Assembly: GCF_018991925.1 (NCBI RefSeq)
Contig: NW_024735554.1
Location: 2,080,512-2,144,511, forward strand
Origin: Homarus americanus
Lineage: Eukaryota > Arthropoda > Malacostraca > Decapoda > Nephropidae
Direction: 5' to 3'
DNA: 64,000 bases
Of this stretch, positions 45,131 to 58,069 are shown piece after piece. A program made the translations under genes and the position numbers. Each line of letters starts with the position of its first letter. Positions within the stretch are counted from its first letter, which is position 1. The notes under the pieces are model-generated. The model saw only the letters and a program-made list of their open reading frames with translations. It searched no databases and was not told the DNA's origin.

Positions 45131-45450
45131 TCAGTGTGTTGACCAAGAGGCATGACCCTTCAGTGTGTTGACCAAGAGACATGACCCTTCAGTGTGTTGA
45201 CCAAGAGACATGACCCTTCAGTGTGTTGACCAAGAGGCATGACCCTTCAGTGTGTTGACCAAGAGACATGACCCTTCAGTGTGTTGACCAAGAGACATGA
45301 CCCTTCAGTGTGTTGACCAAGAGACATGACCTTTCAGTGTGTTGACCAGGAGACATGATCCTTCAGTGTGTTGACCAGGAGACATGACCTTTCAGTGTGT
45401 TGACCAGGAGACATGATCCTTCAGTGTGTTGACCAGGAGACATGACCACA
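45131..45450. repeat. 29-bp minisatellite (TTCAGTGTGTTGACCAAGAG)
   Basis: Eleven copies of a 29-bp unit TTCAGTGTGTTGACCAAGAG + ACATGACCC. The right part has the CCAGGAG/GATCC variant in alternation. Confidence 0.96.
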
Positions 45451-45774
45451 CATTAGATCACTACCACTAAACCCTTTAAAAGATTCTTAGCGACGACAAA
45501 CACTTGGTGAGTCTTGTGTCGTGTCTGGTGAGTCTTGATGGTGAGTCTTGTGTCGTTTCTGTTGAGTCTTGGTGGTGAGTCTCAAGCCTGATTGGTAACA
45601 CTTTCACCATGGTTCACCAAACAGCTGACGGGGGTTATAGTACACATAAGTTGCCTTCATTGGTAACACTTTCATCACGGTTCACAAACCACTTCCACTT
45701 GTCACCATCTATATCACTTGTCACCATCTATATGTACAACAACACAACCTTCACCCTCTTTTACTTTTTTCTTT

Positions 45775-47148
45775 TATCCTCTTCACCACTGATCGGCTCG
45801 CTAGCCGCCCGGGCGATCGGTCACATCTCTGTCACGCACTGTTGGCAAATACTGGGCATGTACCGCCTCCTGAATGTACCTGAACCCGCTCCAGTGTTGG
45901 TCAAGTCTTGCCTTGAAAGAGCTCACACTCAGTGCCGTCACAACACACTCTGGTAGATTGTTCCAAGAGTTCACAACTCTCACTCCGAAAAAGTTTGCCC
46001 TCACAGTTTTCTGGACTTGCGGCTTCTTCATTCTTGAGCTGTGACCCCTTGTGGGGCGAGCGTCCGCCAGCTCCAAGTAAGGACACTCAACTGAGTAGTG
46101 CCCCCTGAGATGCTTATACACCTCAACTAGGTCCCCCCTTGCCCATCTGTAGTATAAGCTAGGCAAGTTCAGGCGCTCCAATCTCTCAGGGTAGCTGAGG
46201 TGCCGAAGGGCAGGCACCAGTCTGGTGGCCCTACTTTGAACATTTTCAACCAACTGACAGTCCCTAGCATATCTCGGGGACCAGATGGGGTGACAGTACT
46301 CCAGATGGGGAAGCACTTCACTCCTGAAGATCGTTACGAGGGACGGACCGTCTAAATATCTGAACGACCTTCTTATAAGACCCAATAATTTATTTGCCTG
46401 ATTTACCTTCTTCTCGCAATGGCCCGAGAACTTCAGCTCATTGTCAACATACACACCTAGGTCCTTCTCACACACAGTCTCAAATAGTGCAGCTTCTTCA
46501 TCCCGTTGGGACATATGATACACCTCCTTACCGTTGGTACGCCCCAGGTGCATCCTCTTACACTTCGTGACATTGAATTTCAGCAGCCATTTCTTCGACC
46601 ATTCCTGGAGCCCACAGAGGTCCTTCTGCAGTTCTTCACAGTCCGCTTGGTTCTTAATTTACCGAAATAACTTGGCGTCATCGGCAAACATTTGTATGGA
46701 GGAGTGTACAACGTCAGGCATGTCATTTATGAAACAAACAAACAACAGTAGGCCCAAAACACTGCCCTGTGGTACCCCACTTGTGACAGGTACAGATGAC
46801 GATTTCGTGCCATTAATCACCACACACTGCTTGCGGTCATGTAGAAAGTCTTCTATCCACGCTAGGACATTTCCCCGAATTCCGTACCCTTCCAGTTTGA
46901 TTTTCAGCCTTTCGTGGGGTACACTGTCGAAAGCCTTGGCAAAATCTAGGTAAATATTGTCGATATTACCACCCCGTTCCAGGATATGGGTCCAAATATC
47001 CAATACCTTGAGCAATTGTGTGAAGCAGGAGCGCCCCGGCATAAAATCGTGTTGGCAATCTTTTACAAGGTTGTTTCGTATTAGATGTTCCATTGCGGCA
47101 TCTCTGATAATACTCTCAAGTACTTTACATGGTGCCTGTTGTGGTTAA
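45775..47148 (-). mobile_element. CR1-type LINE (family 3), RT domain with one stop codon
   Basis: The minus strand gives about 430 codons in one frame. It starts APCKVLESIIRDAAMEHLIR, then YLDFAKAFDSVPHERL (motif A), TSGVPQGSVLGLLLF (motif B), MFADDAKLFR (motif C), a TAA stop (46661-46659), then IKNQADCEELQKDLCGLQEW and the C-terminal domain to VRDRDVTDRPGG. The frame is the same before and after the stop, so a single substitution interrupts it. Motif B has a Leu where family 1 has Pro (VLGPLLF). The 5' part (endonuclease) is absent. This family differs clearly from families 1 and 2. Confidence 0.93.
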
Positions 47149-47242
47149 TATAATTGTTTTACATGACATATATCAGTTCATTAATATTTACCTACCTCGC
47201 CCTCCAATTATACCTTTACCAGTAATCTACCAAGACTTACCT

Positions 47243-47304
<62 letters not shown>

Positions 47305-48274
47305 CAACCATCACACCCCCCCACGTCCTATCAGTTGCATTAAAAAAATCTGCAACCTAACCTAACCTAACCCTCCCCCCCCCTGTTTACGATCGTCACC
47401 ACCCTAGCGTCATCGTCCTCGTCAGCATAGTGTTGTTCCTCTATGCTGTCTTAGTCGTCTTGGTTGTCCGGTTAATGTCCGCTTAAATGTCCGGTTAATG
47501 TCCGTTATATTTGTGTACGGTTCACTCACTAGTCGTTAACAAGATAAGCGTTCGGTATCTACGAGTCATAAAATACGTATTCACAATTAATCTTTACGGA
47601 TGATAGTCACACATTTACCTAAGTATCCCTTAAAACAAAAGAAAGAAAACCATGCAATAGAAGAGGAGTAACTAGAGCAAATCCGCAGGTCCCTCACGAC
47701 TATAACAAATTAAAACTAACCTAATTAATAACGTAAAGTAAACTTGTCTAAAATTACAAGAAAATATATCTATAATTACTCTTGTAAATGAACACAAAGG
47801 TTTAAAATCATTATCAAGGTTAAGAAATATATAAAGTTGGCCAAGGTAAACGGTACATCGCCTCTAATGGTTCGCCAACTTGGTATAAACACGGTAGCTA
47901 AAATGGTGTCGATCCCAGTAATGGTATAAAACTATTTACTAGTATTTAATCCGAACCAAAACATAACCTAACCAAATCTACCCAACTCTAACACCTCTTT
48001 GTTCAGTATCAGGGTGTTTAATTATCAGGTGAACTAAGCTGGGGTGCCTGAATTTTCATGACATAAAAAAAAAATCACCATTAAACAGTATCTTAGGTGT
48101 TTTTAAGTGGGAGTAAGAGTCTTCATTTGTCACACTTGGTTCATGACGCGTATCGAGCCATGTGTTCGTGGCTCATCAATAACATCCTGCACGTTGTTGT
48201 TGTTGTTTAATTCACTCCAACAATGCCACAAGTAACATTCGTACGACTCCAAGATGACACTGACAGACACACAG
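47149..48274. other. Spacer with one core of the dispersed motif
   Basis: It contains (GA)n at 47253-47302, CCTAACCTAACC at 47356-47370, unique AT-rich sequence, and at 48009-48036 a single GGTGTTTAATTATCAGGTGA + ACTAAGCTGGGG core related to the satellite at 38.9-39.4 kb. No gene is seen. Confidence 0.5.
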
Positions 48275-48304
48275 AGACAAACAAACAAACAAACAAACAA
48301 ACAA

Positions 48305-48387
<83 letters not shown>

Positions 48388-48395
48388 CACACACA
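48275..48395. repeat. (CAAA)n(CAGA)n microsatellite
   Basis: CAAA repeats (48278-48310) pass into CAGA repeats (to 48388) and then ACAC and ACAT. Confidence 0.97.
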
Positions 48396-48490
48396 CATAC
48401 ATACATTTTTTTTTTTACGGGATTAGCCCACCCGGGTATCGGTCACTGACCCACATCGGGGCCTGGGGGGCGAAAATGTAATAATAATAA
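48396..48490 (-). repeat. Interspersed element fragment, (ATT)n-linked
   Basis: On the minus strand, (ATT)n is followed by TTTCGCCCCCCAGGCCCCGA and TGTGGGTCAGTGACCGATAC, then CCGGGTGGGCTAAT. This resembles the sequence after (TTA)n at 5180-5225 (TTTCGCCACCAGGCCCTGAT). Both probably come from one dispersed family. Confidence 0.5.
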
Positions 48491-49484
48491 CACAGTAATT
48501 CAAAGTAAATAAAATTTATAATAAAAGTAAAATAAAATAAAAATGATAACAATAATAATAATTTTAATAATAATAATAAAGAAATACAAAACTGAAGAAA
48601 AAATTCAATTGTGATAAACTTTATATGTATGTTGTGTTATCAGGTAAGAGAAACAATTGAGACCCTGTAATTGTGTGTAAATGAGGCAGAAAGTCAGATC
48701 ATCAACCTGGGACTTGGTCACATGTGGCAGCAGGGTCTACCATTATGCTTCCAATATCTTCCCAGGCGGTAGTACCTCCCTGTTTGATAGCTGCCTACTA
48801 CCTATCCACCCACCCACCCACACACACACACCTACCAACCCACCCACCCACCCACCCACCCACCCACACACACTCAAAAACTAGTTAAATACCTTATCAT
48901 TGTTGGTCTGTGCCTCTCCTCTTGGTCTGGTAACGTCAACAAGCCCACCATAGTGAATAATACAAATGACTTTCCCACACCCTGGTCAGTCACACACCTT
49001 AGCCGACGGAAACACCACTTGCTTCACTGTGCTAGCCGTGATACGAACTGAGCTTGCCATCCACTCAGCCACTCAGCCATTAGCCACAGTACCACACGGT
49101 TTCCTAATACTGAACGTTCACCAACTAACGGAAAAAAAAATACGGGATTTCACCAGAAGGTTAGATTAAGTTAGGGTGTCTAATCATCAGGTGAAATAAG
49201 CTGGGCTGTATAATCTTTAAATGATCCAATCAGTGTAACTTCGTGGTATAAGTATAAAATTATAACACAGTGTTAAGCAGCAGAAGACCACCATTATAAT
49301 CCACAGACTAAAATAACCATCCGGGCTCATGACGTTAAACCCTCCTATCAGACGCACTAAGACGACACGTTGCGGTGATCCAGTGCTTCCCCTCCACACA
49401 ATAAACAGGAAACCGAGCTCTCAGAATTTAGTATATTATCTACAATAACGTATATCAAATAACACTTTCTCGGTAACACCATTT

Positions 49485-49487
<3 letters not shown>
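48491..49487. other. Spacer
   Basis: AT-rich sequence with AATAATAAT runs, (CCCA)n at 48800-48866 and another dispersed core at 49173-49200 (GGTGTCTAATCATCAGGTGA + AATAAGCTGGG) next to TTAGATTAAGTTAGG. No gene is seen. Confidence 0.5.

Positions 49488-49557
<70 letters not shown>
49488..49557. repeat. (TC)n microsatellite
   Basis: About 70 bp of uninterrupted TC. Confidence 0.98.
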
Positions 49558-49560
<3 letters not shown>

Positions 49561-49721
49561 AGATATATTTAAGTAGATAAAACAGACTTTACACAATAAC
49601 AATACCCCAACAGTTACCGTATTAGTGTTATCAGTACTTTTAAGGTTATTTCCCACTACTAGTTACGGACGCCAGTAAAATATATAACAGAAAATAGTAC
49701 TTCAATTATTGTGTTCCGCAA

Positions 49722-49880
<159 letters not shown>

Positions 49881-50872
49881 GTAAAATCGCCATACAAATT
49901 TATAATCGGTTTAGCATCAATACAGTAAAAGCAGGTATACAGTTCAGTGTGTATAGACAACGCAACGGTGTATACTGTATAATAATATAGACCGTGGTGG
50001 TATAGTTTCCAATGTACACCTTGATAGTGCAGGTATACAACAATGGTAAACAGTAGATCACAATTTATTATTTTGACTAATTATTTATGTATTTAGATTA
50101 ATTCAAATGCTAATATGACCATTTAATAACACACACACACACCGGTTTAAATTTGTTCAGTATTGTATGAGTTATCGCTCCGTGAACACAGTTTTCTATG
50201 ATGTTACGTTGATTCATCAAAGAAAACTATCATTATTAAGACGGATCACTGAAGAAAGAACACAACAATTTATTCATGTTGGATAATTCTACCAGCTATG
50301 AATAACTCCTTCTGATGGTTCCAGTGTTAGTTAGTAAATAAGAATGTAAAATTGTAGTTTGGGTCATCCCTGTATATAGATATCCCAACTAATGTAATGT
50401 AACTTAACCTACCCAACCCAGGACGAGCTTCACACGCATTTTTTCCCACCTACCTACGCCACTTATCGGAACCTCGTGTAATTCCGGAAACGAATGAGCG
50501 CAATCTCGGTAATTATAATTGCTGGTATACACCCAGTTAGGGGAAAATACAGAATTCCATTTTTGCTTCTTCGACTTTTCACCATTAAAAAAATAACCTA
50601 ACCTAACCCTTTATAAATATCACAGATGCGTTAATTGACATTTAAAACATACCCACACACAAACACCGATGTAAAAAAAAATACCACACTAAATCACCAA
50701 CACCTTGTCAATACATCCAAGTGTCTAGACTCTAGCGTGACCGACACCCACAGACCAACGTGGTTCACGCTAATACACTGTACTTATGAGCATTGTGTGT
50801 TGGTCTGGCGCCGGTAACTGGAGGTTGTTATGTTGTGTGTGGGTGTTGTTGTTGTTGTTGTTGTTGTTGTTC

Positions 50873-50935
<63 letters not shown>

Positions 50936-51599
50936 CCTGTAATATTATTGCTATTACAGTGCTATTATTTTCATTACTATTGCTATTTTTATTATTATTA
51001 ATCTATATATCTATCTATTTATCTACGCCTGACTCACTCACCAGCTGATAATGTTTATTGAGATTGATTAACAGTTAGTGAAGCGAGTAGACATTATTTT
51101 TTGGTATTATTAAAATATCTTAAAAATTACATAATTATTTTTTCCCCAGGAGAATACAGTTTCAATCTATAGAAAAAAAATATAATGTAATGTTAACTGA
51201 AAAAAGTGTCAGTATATTTGTGGATGCAGCGGCGTGACAAATAGTAACTGTTGCTAAGGTGAATCAATACGTTTGGCAGGAGAAGCTGTCTAGACGCCCC
51301 GGGTTTGTGAAGGCCTTGTGGGGGATATCATCATTACCACTTAATATTGACGGTGATTGGTTCTTATTTAACAAGGAATTATATAGCGTATGGTTGGATC
51401 ATCTGAGAATTAACCCCCACACAAAAGTTATTTTACTTGAAGATTAACCACCCTAATATTAACCTAATCTAACCTAAGAGAATTCTACCTAACCTAACCA
51501 AATCTAACCAAACTCTACCCATGCCAACCTATTCTAACCCACCCACAGGTAAGGCTAAGGTGTTTAATTATCAGGTGAAATAAGCGGGGGGGGGACAAG
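49881..51599. other. Unique AT-rich spacer with (GTT)n/(AGT)n
   Basis: Mostly unique. (GTT)n(AGT)n lies at 50841-50935. A 62-codon plus-strand frame at 51259-51447 has no recognisable motif and its end overlaps an inverted dispersed core (51419-51445), so it is not called. A direct core follows at 51562-51586, and CCTAACCTAACC lies between them (51470-51500). Confidence 0.5.
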
Positions 51600-51887
51600 C
51601 TTCAGGTGTTGTGGTGGTGGTGGTGGTGGTGGTCACATCAAACCTGTTTAATCTTTCAACCGTTAACGACTCAAGTGGTAGTGGTGATGATTGTAGTAGT
51701 AGTAGTAGTGATGATAATAGTAATGATAGTAGTGATGATGGTAGTTGTAGTGATGGTAGTAGTAGTGATGATGTAGGAGGCTTCTAGTCCCACAACACCA
51801 CTGTCTTGCCTTTGATTATCTAGTTAAGAGTATAAGAGGCGTCCCACGTCTTCCTCCCGGCCCATAGTCCACTAAGTCGTGAGCTGT

Positions 51888-51946
<59 letters not shown>

Positions 51947-52008
51947 GGAAAGGTTCGCCAGGAAAGGACATAAAATTACAATAATTACGCGCCAAATTAA
52001 GGTTAAAT

Positions 52009-52050
<42 letters not shown>
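51600..52050. repeat. (GGT)n, GTAGTGATG, (GT)n and (AC)n
   Basis: (GGT)n at 51610-51633, GTAGTAGTGATGAT repeats at 51680-51775, (GT)n at 51888-51943 and (AC)n at 52011-52050. The last two are complementary and 67 bp apart. Confidence 0.9.
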
Positions 52051-52052
<2 letters not shown>

Positions 52053-52099
52053 CAAATCTCATGTAGGGTTCACTGACCAGCCGAGGGAATGAGGGAGAG

Positions 52100-52180
52100 A
52101 TGGGGGACCGGTGGTAGAAGCGGTACCGTTCTTGCCTAGCAAGCGAGATGTCACGGATTCGATTTCCGGGCCGAGGAAGA
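52100..52180 (+). mobile_element. tRNA-derived SINE head
   Basis: GACCGGTGGTAGAAGCGGTA (A-box-like) and TCACGGATTCGATTTCCGGG (B-box-like) are spaced as in a tRNA-like Pol III promoter, separated by TTCTTGCCTAGCAAGCGAGA. It lacks a closed acceptor stem, so it is not a tRNA gene. The body downstream is not resolved. Confidence 0.6.
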
Positions 52181-52449
52181 GGGCGTAGATAATTGACATA
52201 GACGGTATGTATATATAGTAGAGAAATACAAGAATAAATAAAAAAAACATTGATGAGAGAGAGAGTGAAACACCACCAATACAAATCTCAGTTGAATCAT
52301 TCCTGGGAGACTTAAGCTCCATCGCGGTCTTCAATACACTACCAATAGACTCTTTTCACCCAGCCTTTATCGTGGGACTATACCAGGAAACTTATTATTG
52401 TACAGAACTAACACAGGAGAATGAGTTATTTATGTGGTTTACGTTTCAA

Positions 52450-52795
52450 CTGATCATTATTATCAGCATCATTATCATTATTATTATCATCATTATCTTT
52501 ATCACCATTATTATCTTTATCATTATTATCATCATCATCTTTATCATCATCTTTATCATCATTATCTTTATCATCATTATATTTATCATCGTTATTATCA
52601 TCATCAGAATCATCATAATCATCATCATTATCATCATTATCATCATCATTATTATCATCATTATTCATTATTATCATTATCATCATCATTATCATCATCA
52701 TTATCATCATTATCTTTATCATCATCATCATTATCATTATCTTCATTATTATTATCTTTATCATCATCATCATTATCATCATCATTGTCATCATC
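52450..52795. repeat. (ATC/ATT)n array, runs into the gap
   Basis: About 345 bp of mixed ATC, ATT and CTTT repeats up to the N run. Confidence 0.97.
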
Positions 52796-52895
52796 NNNNN
52801 NNNNNNNNNNNNNNNNNNNNNNNNNNNNNNNNNNNNNNNNNNNNNNNNNNNNNNNNNNNNNNNNNNNNNNNNNNNNNNNNNNNNNNNNNNNNNNN
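52796..52895. other. Assembly gap (100 N) between pieces C and D
   Basis: Exactly 100 N with unrelated tandem arrays on its two sides. The Mitf exon order argues against piece D following piece C. Confidence 0.99.
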
Positions 52896-53215
52896 GTGTT
52901 TGTATACCTGTACTGTCTATGTATAGTGTTTGTATACCTGTACTGTCTATGTATAGTGTTTGTATACCTGTACTGTCTATGTATAGTGTTTGATACCTGT
53001 ACTGTCTATGTATAGTGTTTGTATACCTGTACTGTCTATGTATAGTGTTTGTATACCTGTACTGTCTATGTATAGTGTTTGTATACCTGTACTGTCTATG
53101 TATAGTGTTTGTATACCTGTACTGTCTATGTATAGTGTTTGTATACCTGTACTGTCTATGTATAGTGTTTTTTATTTTTATACCTGTACTGTCTATGTAT
53201 AGTGTTTGTATAGTT
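52896..53215. repeat. 30-bp minisatellite (TGTATACCTGTACTGTCTAT)
   Basis: Ten nearly identical copies of a 30-bp unit TGTATACCTGTACTGTCTAT + GTATAGTGTT start at the gap. Confidence 0.97.
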
Positions 53216-53272
53216 TATTATGAACTCGTATGGTGATTTTATTTAATATCTTTTACTTGCAATCTGACTCTG

Positions 53273-53882
53273 TATGTATGTACGTACAGTGTATGTGTGT
53301 ATGTATGTATGTATGTACAGTGTATGTATGTATGTATGTATGTTACAGTGTGTGTATGTATGTATGTATGTACAGTGTATGTGTGTATGTATGTATGTAC
53401 GTCAGTGTATGTGTGTATGTATGTAACAGTGTATGTATGTATGTACGTACAGTGTATGTATGTATGTATGTATGTACAGTGTATGTATGTATGTATGTAT
53501 GTATGTACAGTGTATGTGTATGTATGTATGTATGTACAGTGTATGTGATGTATGTATGTACGTACAGTGTATGTATGTATGTATGTATGTACGTACAGTG
53601 TATGTATGTATGTACAGTGTATGTGTGTATGTATGTATGTATGTACAGTGTATGTGTGTATATGTAGCACACAGTGTATGTGTGTATGTATGTATGTACG
53701 AAGTGTATGTATGTATGTACGTACAGTGTATGTATGTATGTATGTACAGTGTATGTATGTATGTATGTATGTATGTAGTGTATGTGTGTATGTATGTATG
53801 TATGTACAGTGTATGTGTATGTATGTATGTACGTACAGTGTATGTATGTATGTACGTACAGTGTATGTATGTATGTATGTAC
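53273..53882. repeat. (GTAT)n with GTACAGTGTATG higher-order units
   Basis: About 600 bp of GTAT repeats broken every 25-35 bp by GTACAGTGTATGTGT. Short insertions vary. It gives Tyr/Thr/His or Met/Tyr/Val/Cys frames that are not genes. Confidence 0.95.
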
Positions 53883-54071
53883 CTTTTGTTGTTGACCGCG
53901 GGTATTCCTTCCTCCTCTGCCCCCTTTCTCCCCACTCTCTCCTTATCATCCTCCTTCCTTACCTCCCTCTCCCATACTCACCTTCCTCTACTCTCTCCTT
54001 TCCTTCTCCTCCTCCTCCTCTCCCTTACTCTTATCTCCTTATTCTCCCTTTACCCTCCCTCCTTACCTTAC

Positions 54072-54126
54072 CATCGCTGGCCCTTGAAGATGCAGGATCG
54101 ATTACCACTAAAGTCCCCTTGTTGTG
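54072..54126 (-). other. Candidate 55-nt exon, possibly downstream Mitf exon
   Basis: On the minus strand a long pyrimidine tract ending CTTCTCCCCTCCCAG precedes a 55-nt island that reads HNKGTLVVIDPASSRASD plus one base and ends GATG|GTAAGG. It is open in phase 0, the phase in which exon 4 ends. It has no similarity I recognise to MiT/TFE proteins, and the pyrimidine tract is a simple-repeat tract (GGA on plus, 54130-54240), so the splice signals may be accidental. Confidence 0.25.
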
Positions 54127-54244
54127 CTGGGAGGGGAGAAGGAAGGGCGGAGGGGTGGAGGGTGGAGGAGGAAGGGGGAGGAGGAGGGGAGGGGAGGAAG
54201 GGAAGGGGGGAGGGAGGAGGAGGAGGAGGGAGGGGTGAAAGGGG

Positions 54245-54510
54245 CAGTCACTACCAGTCAACCAGTACCAGTCGCTACCAGTAAAGTCACTACTAGTCAT
54301 CCTCTACCAGTCACTACCAGTCAACCAGTACCAGTCGCTACCAGTCATCCTCTACCAGTCACTACCAGTCAACCAGTACCAGTCGCTACCAGTCATCCTC
54401 ACCAGTCACTACCAGTCAACCAGTACCAGTCGCTACCAGTCATCCTCTACCAGTCACTACTACAGTCAACCAGAACCAGTCACTACCAGTTACAACCAGT
54501 CAGCACCAAA
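54245..54510. repeat. Composite CCAGTCACTACCAGTC minisatellite
   Basis: A 10-11 bp unit (ACCAGTCNCT) is organised into a larger ~55-bp unit with CATCCTCT, repeated about four to five times. Confidence 0.9.
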
Positions 54511-54569
54511 CTGCCAGCACTGCCTTCACCAGTATTGTTTACACACAACACGCACTGTACTGAATACAT

Positions 54570-54800
54570 AACACCACTACCACCACCACCACCACCATCA
54601 CCACCATCATCACCACCATCACCACCATCATCATCATCATCATCATCATCACCATCATCACCACCATCCACCACAATAATCATCACCACCACCACCACCA
54701 CCACCACCACCATCACCACCACCACCACCACCACCACACAACCACCATCATCACCACCACCACCACCACCATCACCACTACCACCAGCATCACCACCACA
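54570..54800. repeat. (CAC/CAT)n trinucleotide array
   Basis: About 230 bp of CAC, CAT and ACC trinucleotides. Confidence 0.95.
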
Positions 54801-55285
54801 AACATGACCAAAGTCCGTATATATGGTCAATTAGGTCAAGTTCCCCACGGACATACATACATACATACACACAAATGCGTACACACACATAAATCCACAC
54901 ACACACATATATATACACAGACAGACAGACAGACAGACAGACCATAATTAAGAAGACCATGCAAGGTTAAGTCACTTCACTCACCTAATTCACCTGTTCT
55001 AAAATACCTGAAAATTAATTAACACACATCTTCACTACTCACTAATGTTCCACAATAATTAGATACATTTAATCACATCTTTAACTTACTAACACAACCT
55101 TCAATTAACTGGGAAATATATTGTCATTGTAGATTTTCATTAAAAACTATTTATTTTAATTATTTAAGAGATTTTAATTTATTTCAATATATTATTTTTT
55201 TATTTTGATTTTTTATTGATACGGAAAATTATATTCATTAAAAATCTCATTAATTTCCTGTCAAATATTTGTGTTTTATGAAAAT
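54801..55285. other. AT-rich spacer
   Basis: Contains ACATACATAC and ACAG runs (54850-54945), then strongly AT-rich unique sequence. No gene is seen. Confidence 0.5.
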
Positions 55286-55675
55286 TTTGTCATTATTTTG
55301 TCATTATTTTGTCATTATTTTGTCATTATTTTGTCATTATTTTGTCATTATTTGTGTATTTGTTTCTTCCTGTTAAAATTATGACAATTCCTGGCTCTTC
55401 CAAACACCACCAGATTTATAGTAATTATTTTTATCCCGACTTTTAAAAAATATTATCCAGAAGTTTTATTTATTCTTTATCCGGACGTTTTCAACTCTTT
55501 TTCCATTTATCCGGACGTTTTACAATAATTTTTCCCTTCCAGATTTTGTTCTAATTTTATCCGGACGTTTTAAAATAGTTCTTCTTTTATCCGGACGTTT
55601 TACAATACCCCCTTCCGGATTTTTCCTAATTTTTATCGACGTCCTTAAATATTTCTCCTTTTATCCGGACTTTGG
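55286..55675. repeat. 11-bp TTTTGTCATTA array and ATCCGGACGTTTT repeats
   Basis: TTTTGTCATTA repeats six times (55286-55350). At 55435-55670, TTTATCCGGACGTTTT recurs six to seven times at about 35-40 bp spacing. Confidence 0.88.
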
Positions 55676-55739
55676 GGTGACACTTGTGACACGTGACACA
55701 TATGACACACACGATATATGACGCTGTGGTAAAACTGTA

Positions 55740-56425
55740 ACATCACGGATGACAGATGGCACCGGTAACATGACTCCACTGACACCGGTAACATGACACT
55801 ATTGGCACCGGTAACATGACACCATTGGCACCGGTAACATGACACCATTGGCACCGGTAACATGACACTATTGGCACCGGTAACATGACACCATTGACAC
55901 CGGTAACATGACACCACTGACACCGGTAACATGACACTATTGGCACCGGTAACATGACACCATTGGCACCGGTAGACACCATTGGCACCGGTAACATGAC
56001 ACTATTGGCACCGGTAACATGACACCATTGACACCGGTAACATGACACCACTGACACCGGTAACATGGCACTATTGGCACCGGTAACATGACACCATTGA
56101 CACCGGTAACAAGACACTATTGGCACCGGTAACATGACACCATTGACACCGGACATGGCACTATTGGCACCGGTAACATGACACCACTGACACCGGTAAC
56201 ATGACACTATTGACACCGGTAACATAACACTATTGACACCGATAACATGACACCATTGCACCGGTAACATGACACTAATGACACCGGTAACAACACCACT
56301 GACACCGGTAACATGACACTATTGACACCGGTAACACGACACGGTAACAAGACACTATTGACACCGGTAACATGACACCATTGGCACCGATAACACGACA
56401 CTATTGGCATCGATAACAACACTGA
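55740..56425. repeat. 23-bp minisatellite (CACCGGTAACATGACACCAT)
   Basis: About thirty copies of CACCGGTAACATGACACCAT + TGG, with CTATTGG and CACTGA variants. Every unit contains the palindrome ACCGGT. Confidence 0.97.
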
Positions 56426-56819
56426 TGACACACACTAGTGGCACTCATGACACTTGGCATTCTATATGTCACGGTACAAGAGATGCCACACACACCATAT
56501 TAATGACTCTACAGACACATGACACTCTCACATGTTAATGGCACCGATGACACATAAGTGGCACTGTGTCATGAAGTGTCTCACCAAGGAAGAGAGGGGG
56601 AGGGGGGGGCGACTGAGAGAGATTGAGAGAGAGAGAGAGAGAGGGGGGAAGCTGGTGGCACTGTGGAGCCAGACAAGGCACTGAGAGGCCACCACCATCC
56701 CTCCTTACAGAGTGCCACCCGGGAGATAGAGAGAGCAAAGAGAGAGTAAAAGAGAGAGTAATAGAGAGATAGAGAGAAAGAGATAGAGATTTTCATAAGC
56801 AAAGAATATAAACAAGGCC

Positions 56820-57095
56820 TATCATACAGTCACCATACACTCCCTATACAGTCACTCATACACGCCATTACACACTCTCCCTTATACAGTCACTCATACA
56901 CTGCCTCCCTTATACAGTCACTCATACACTCCTCCCTTATACAGTCACTCATACACTTCCTTATACAGTCACTCATACACTGCCTCCTTATACAGTCACC
57001 ATACACCTCCTTATACAGTCACTCATACACTTCCCTTATACAGTCACTCATACACTGCCTCCTTATACAGTCACCATACACTGCCACCATACACA
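56820..57095. repeat. ~27-bp minisatellite (TTATACAGTCACTCATACAC)
   Basis: Ten to eleven copies of TTATACAGTCACTCATACAC followed by a variable CTGCCTCC. Before it (56430-56820) lies unique sequence with (GA)n at 56615-56642 and at 56725-56790. Confidence 0.93.
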
Positions 57096-57169
57096 ACATT
57101 ATTTACCACCAATAAATATATAACCGGTAGATGCAGAGGGCAAAGTTTTCAATCGATGGCGTGTTTGGC

Positions 57170-57930
57170 AGACCTACACCCCTTGCTACACCCCTCTACA
57201 CCTGCTACACCCCTGCTACACTACCTGCTACACCCCACACCCTGCTACACCCTGCTACACTACCTGCTACACAAACCTTCGTGTCCGACAAAACTGCAGC
57301 CAACAATATCTCGACAAATGGTCTCCTGACAAAATCACACAGAAAACCTAACCTAACTTCCCTCAACGCTCCCTACCCCCACTCAATGCCCCAACCCCAA
57401 TCAATGCTCCCAGCCCCACTCAATGCCCCCAGCCCCCCACTCAATGTCCAGCCCCCACTCAATGTCTACCCCCACTCAATGTCCCAGCCCCCACTCAATG
57501 CTCCCATCCTCCCATGTCACTCAATGTTCCCAACCCCACTCAATGTCCCCAGCCCCACTCAATGTCCCAGCCCCCACTCAACGCTCCCTACCCCCACTCA
57601 ACGCTCCCTACCCACTCAAGTCTCTACCCCACTCAATGTCCCAACCCCACTCAACGCTCCCTACCCCCCTCAATGCTCCCTACCCCCACTCAATGCTCCC
57701 TACCCCCCCTCAATGCTGCCCCCTCCAACGCTCCCTACCCCCACTCAATGCTCCCAGTCCCCTCAACGCTCCCTACCCCCTCCGCTCCTACCCCACTCAA
57801 TGTCCTCAATGCTCCCAACCCCCTCATGCTCCCAGCCCCCCTCAATGCTCCTCTACCTCCCTACCCCCACTCAATGCTCCCTACCCCCCTCCAATGCTCC
57901 CAGCCCCCACTCAACGCTCCCAACCAGGTC
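57170..57930. repeat. CTGCTACACCC array and 20-bp CTCAATGCTCCCTACCCCCA array
   Basis: A short 11-13 bp array CTGCTACACCC (57180-57270) and, after 90 bp of unique sequence, about 28 copies of CTCAATGCTCCCTACCCCCA with CAGCCCC and AACGCTCC variants (57360-57930). Confidence 0.95.
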
Positions 57931-58069
57931 AATGTTATTAATAATATAAAAAAAAATAGTTATATAAATATCTCTGAGGATGATTGAGACTGTTTCAATT
58001 TAGCTTTACATCAGACCCAAGACCTCAAGTTTGGTCTACGTGAGGTCTGTTTTGACGGTCTGTTTATTC

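Noticed and set aside
51259..51447. 62-codon plus-strand frame
   Set aside because: Non-repetitive, but without a recognised motif; its 3' part is the dispersed TTAGG-linked motif in inverted form, and it starts with a non-ATG codon.
53239..54284. Tyr/Thr/His and Met/Tyr/Val/Cys long frames
   Set aside because: Translations of GTAT and GTACAGTGTATG repeats in several registers on both strands.
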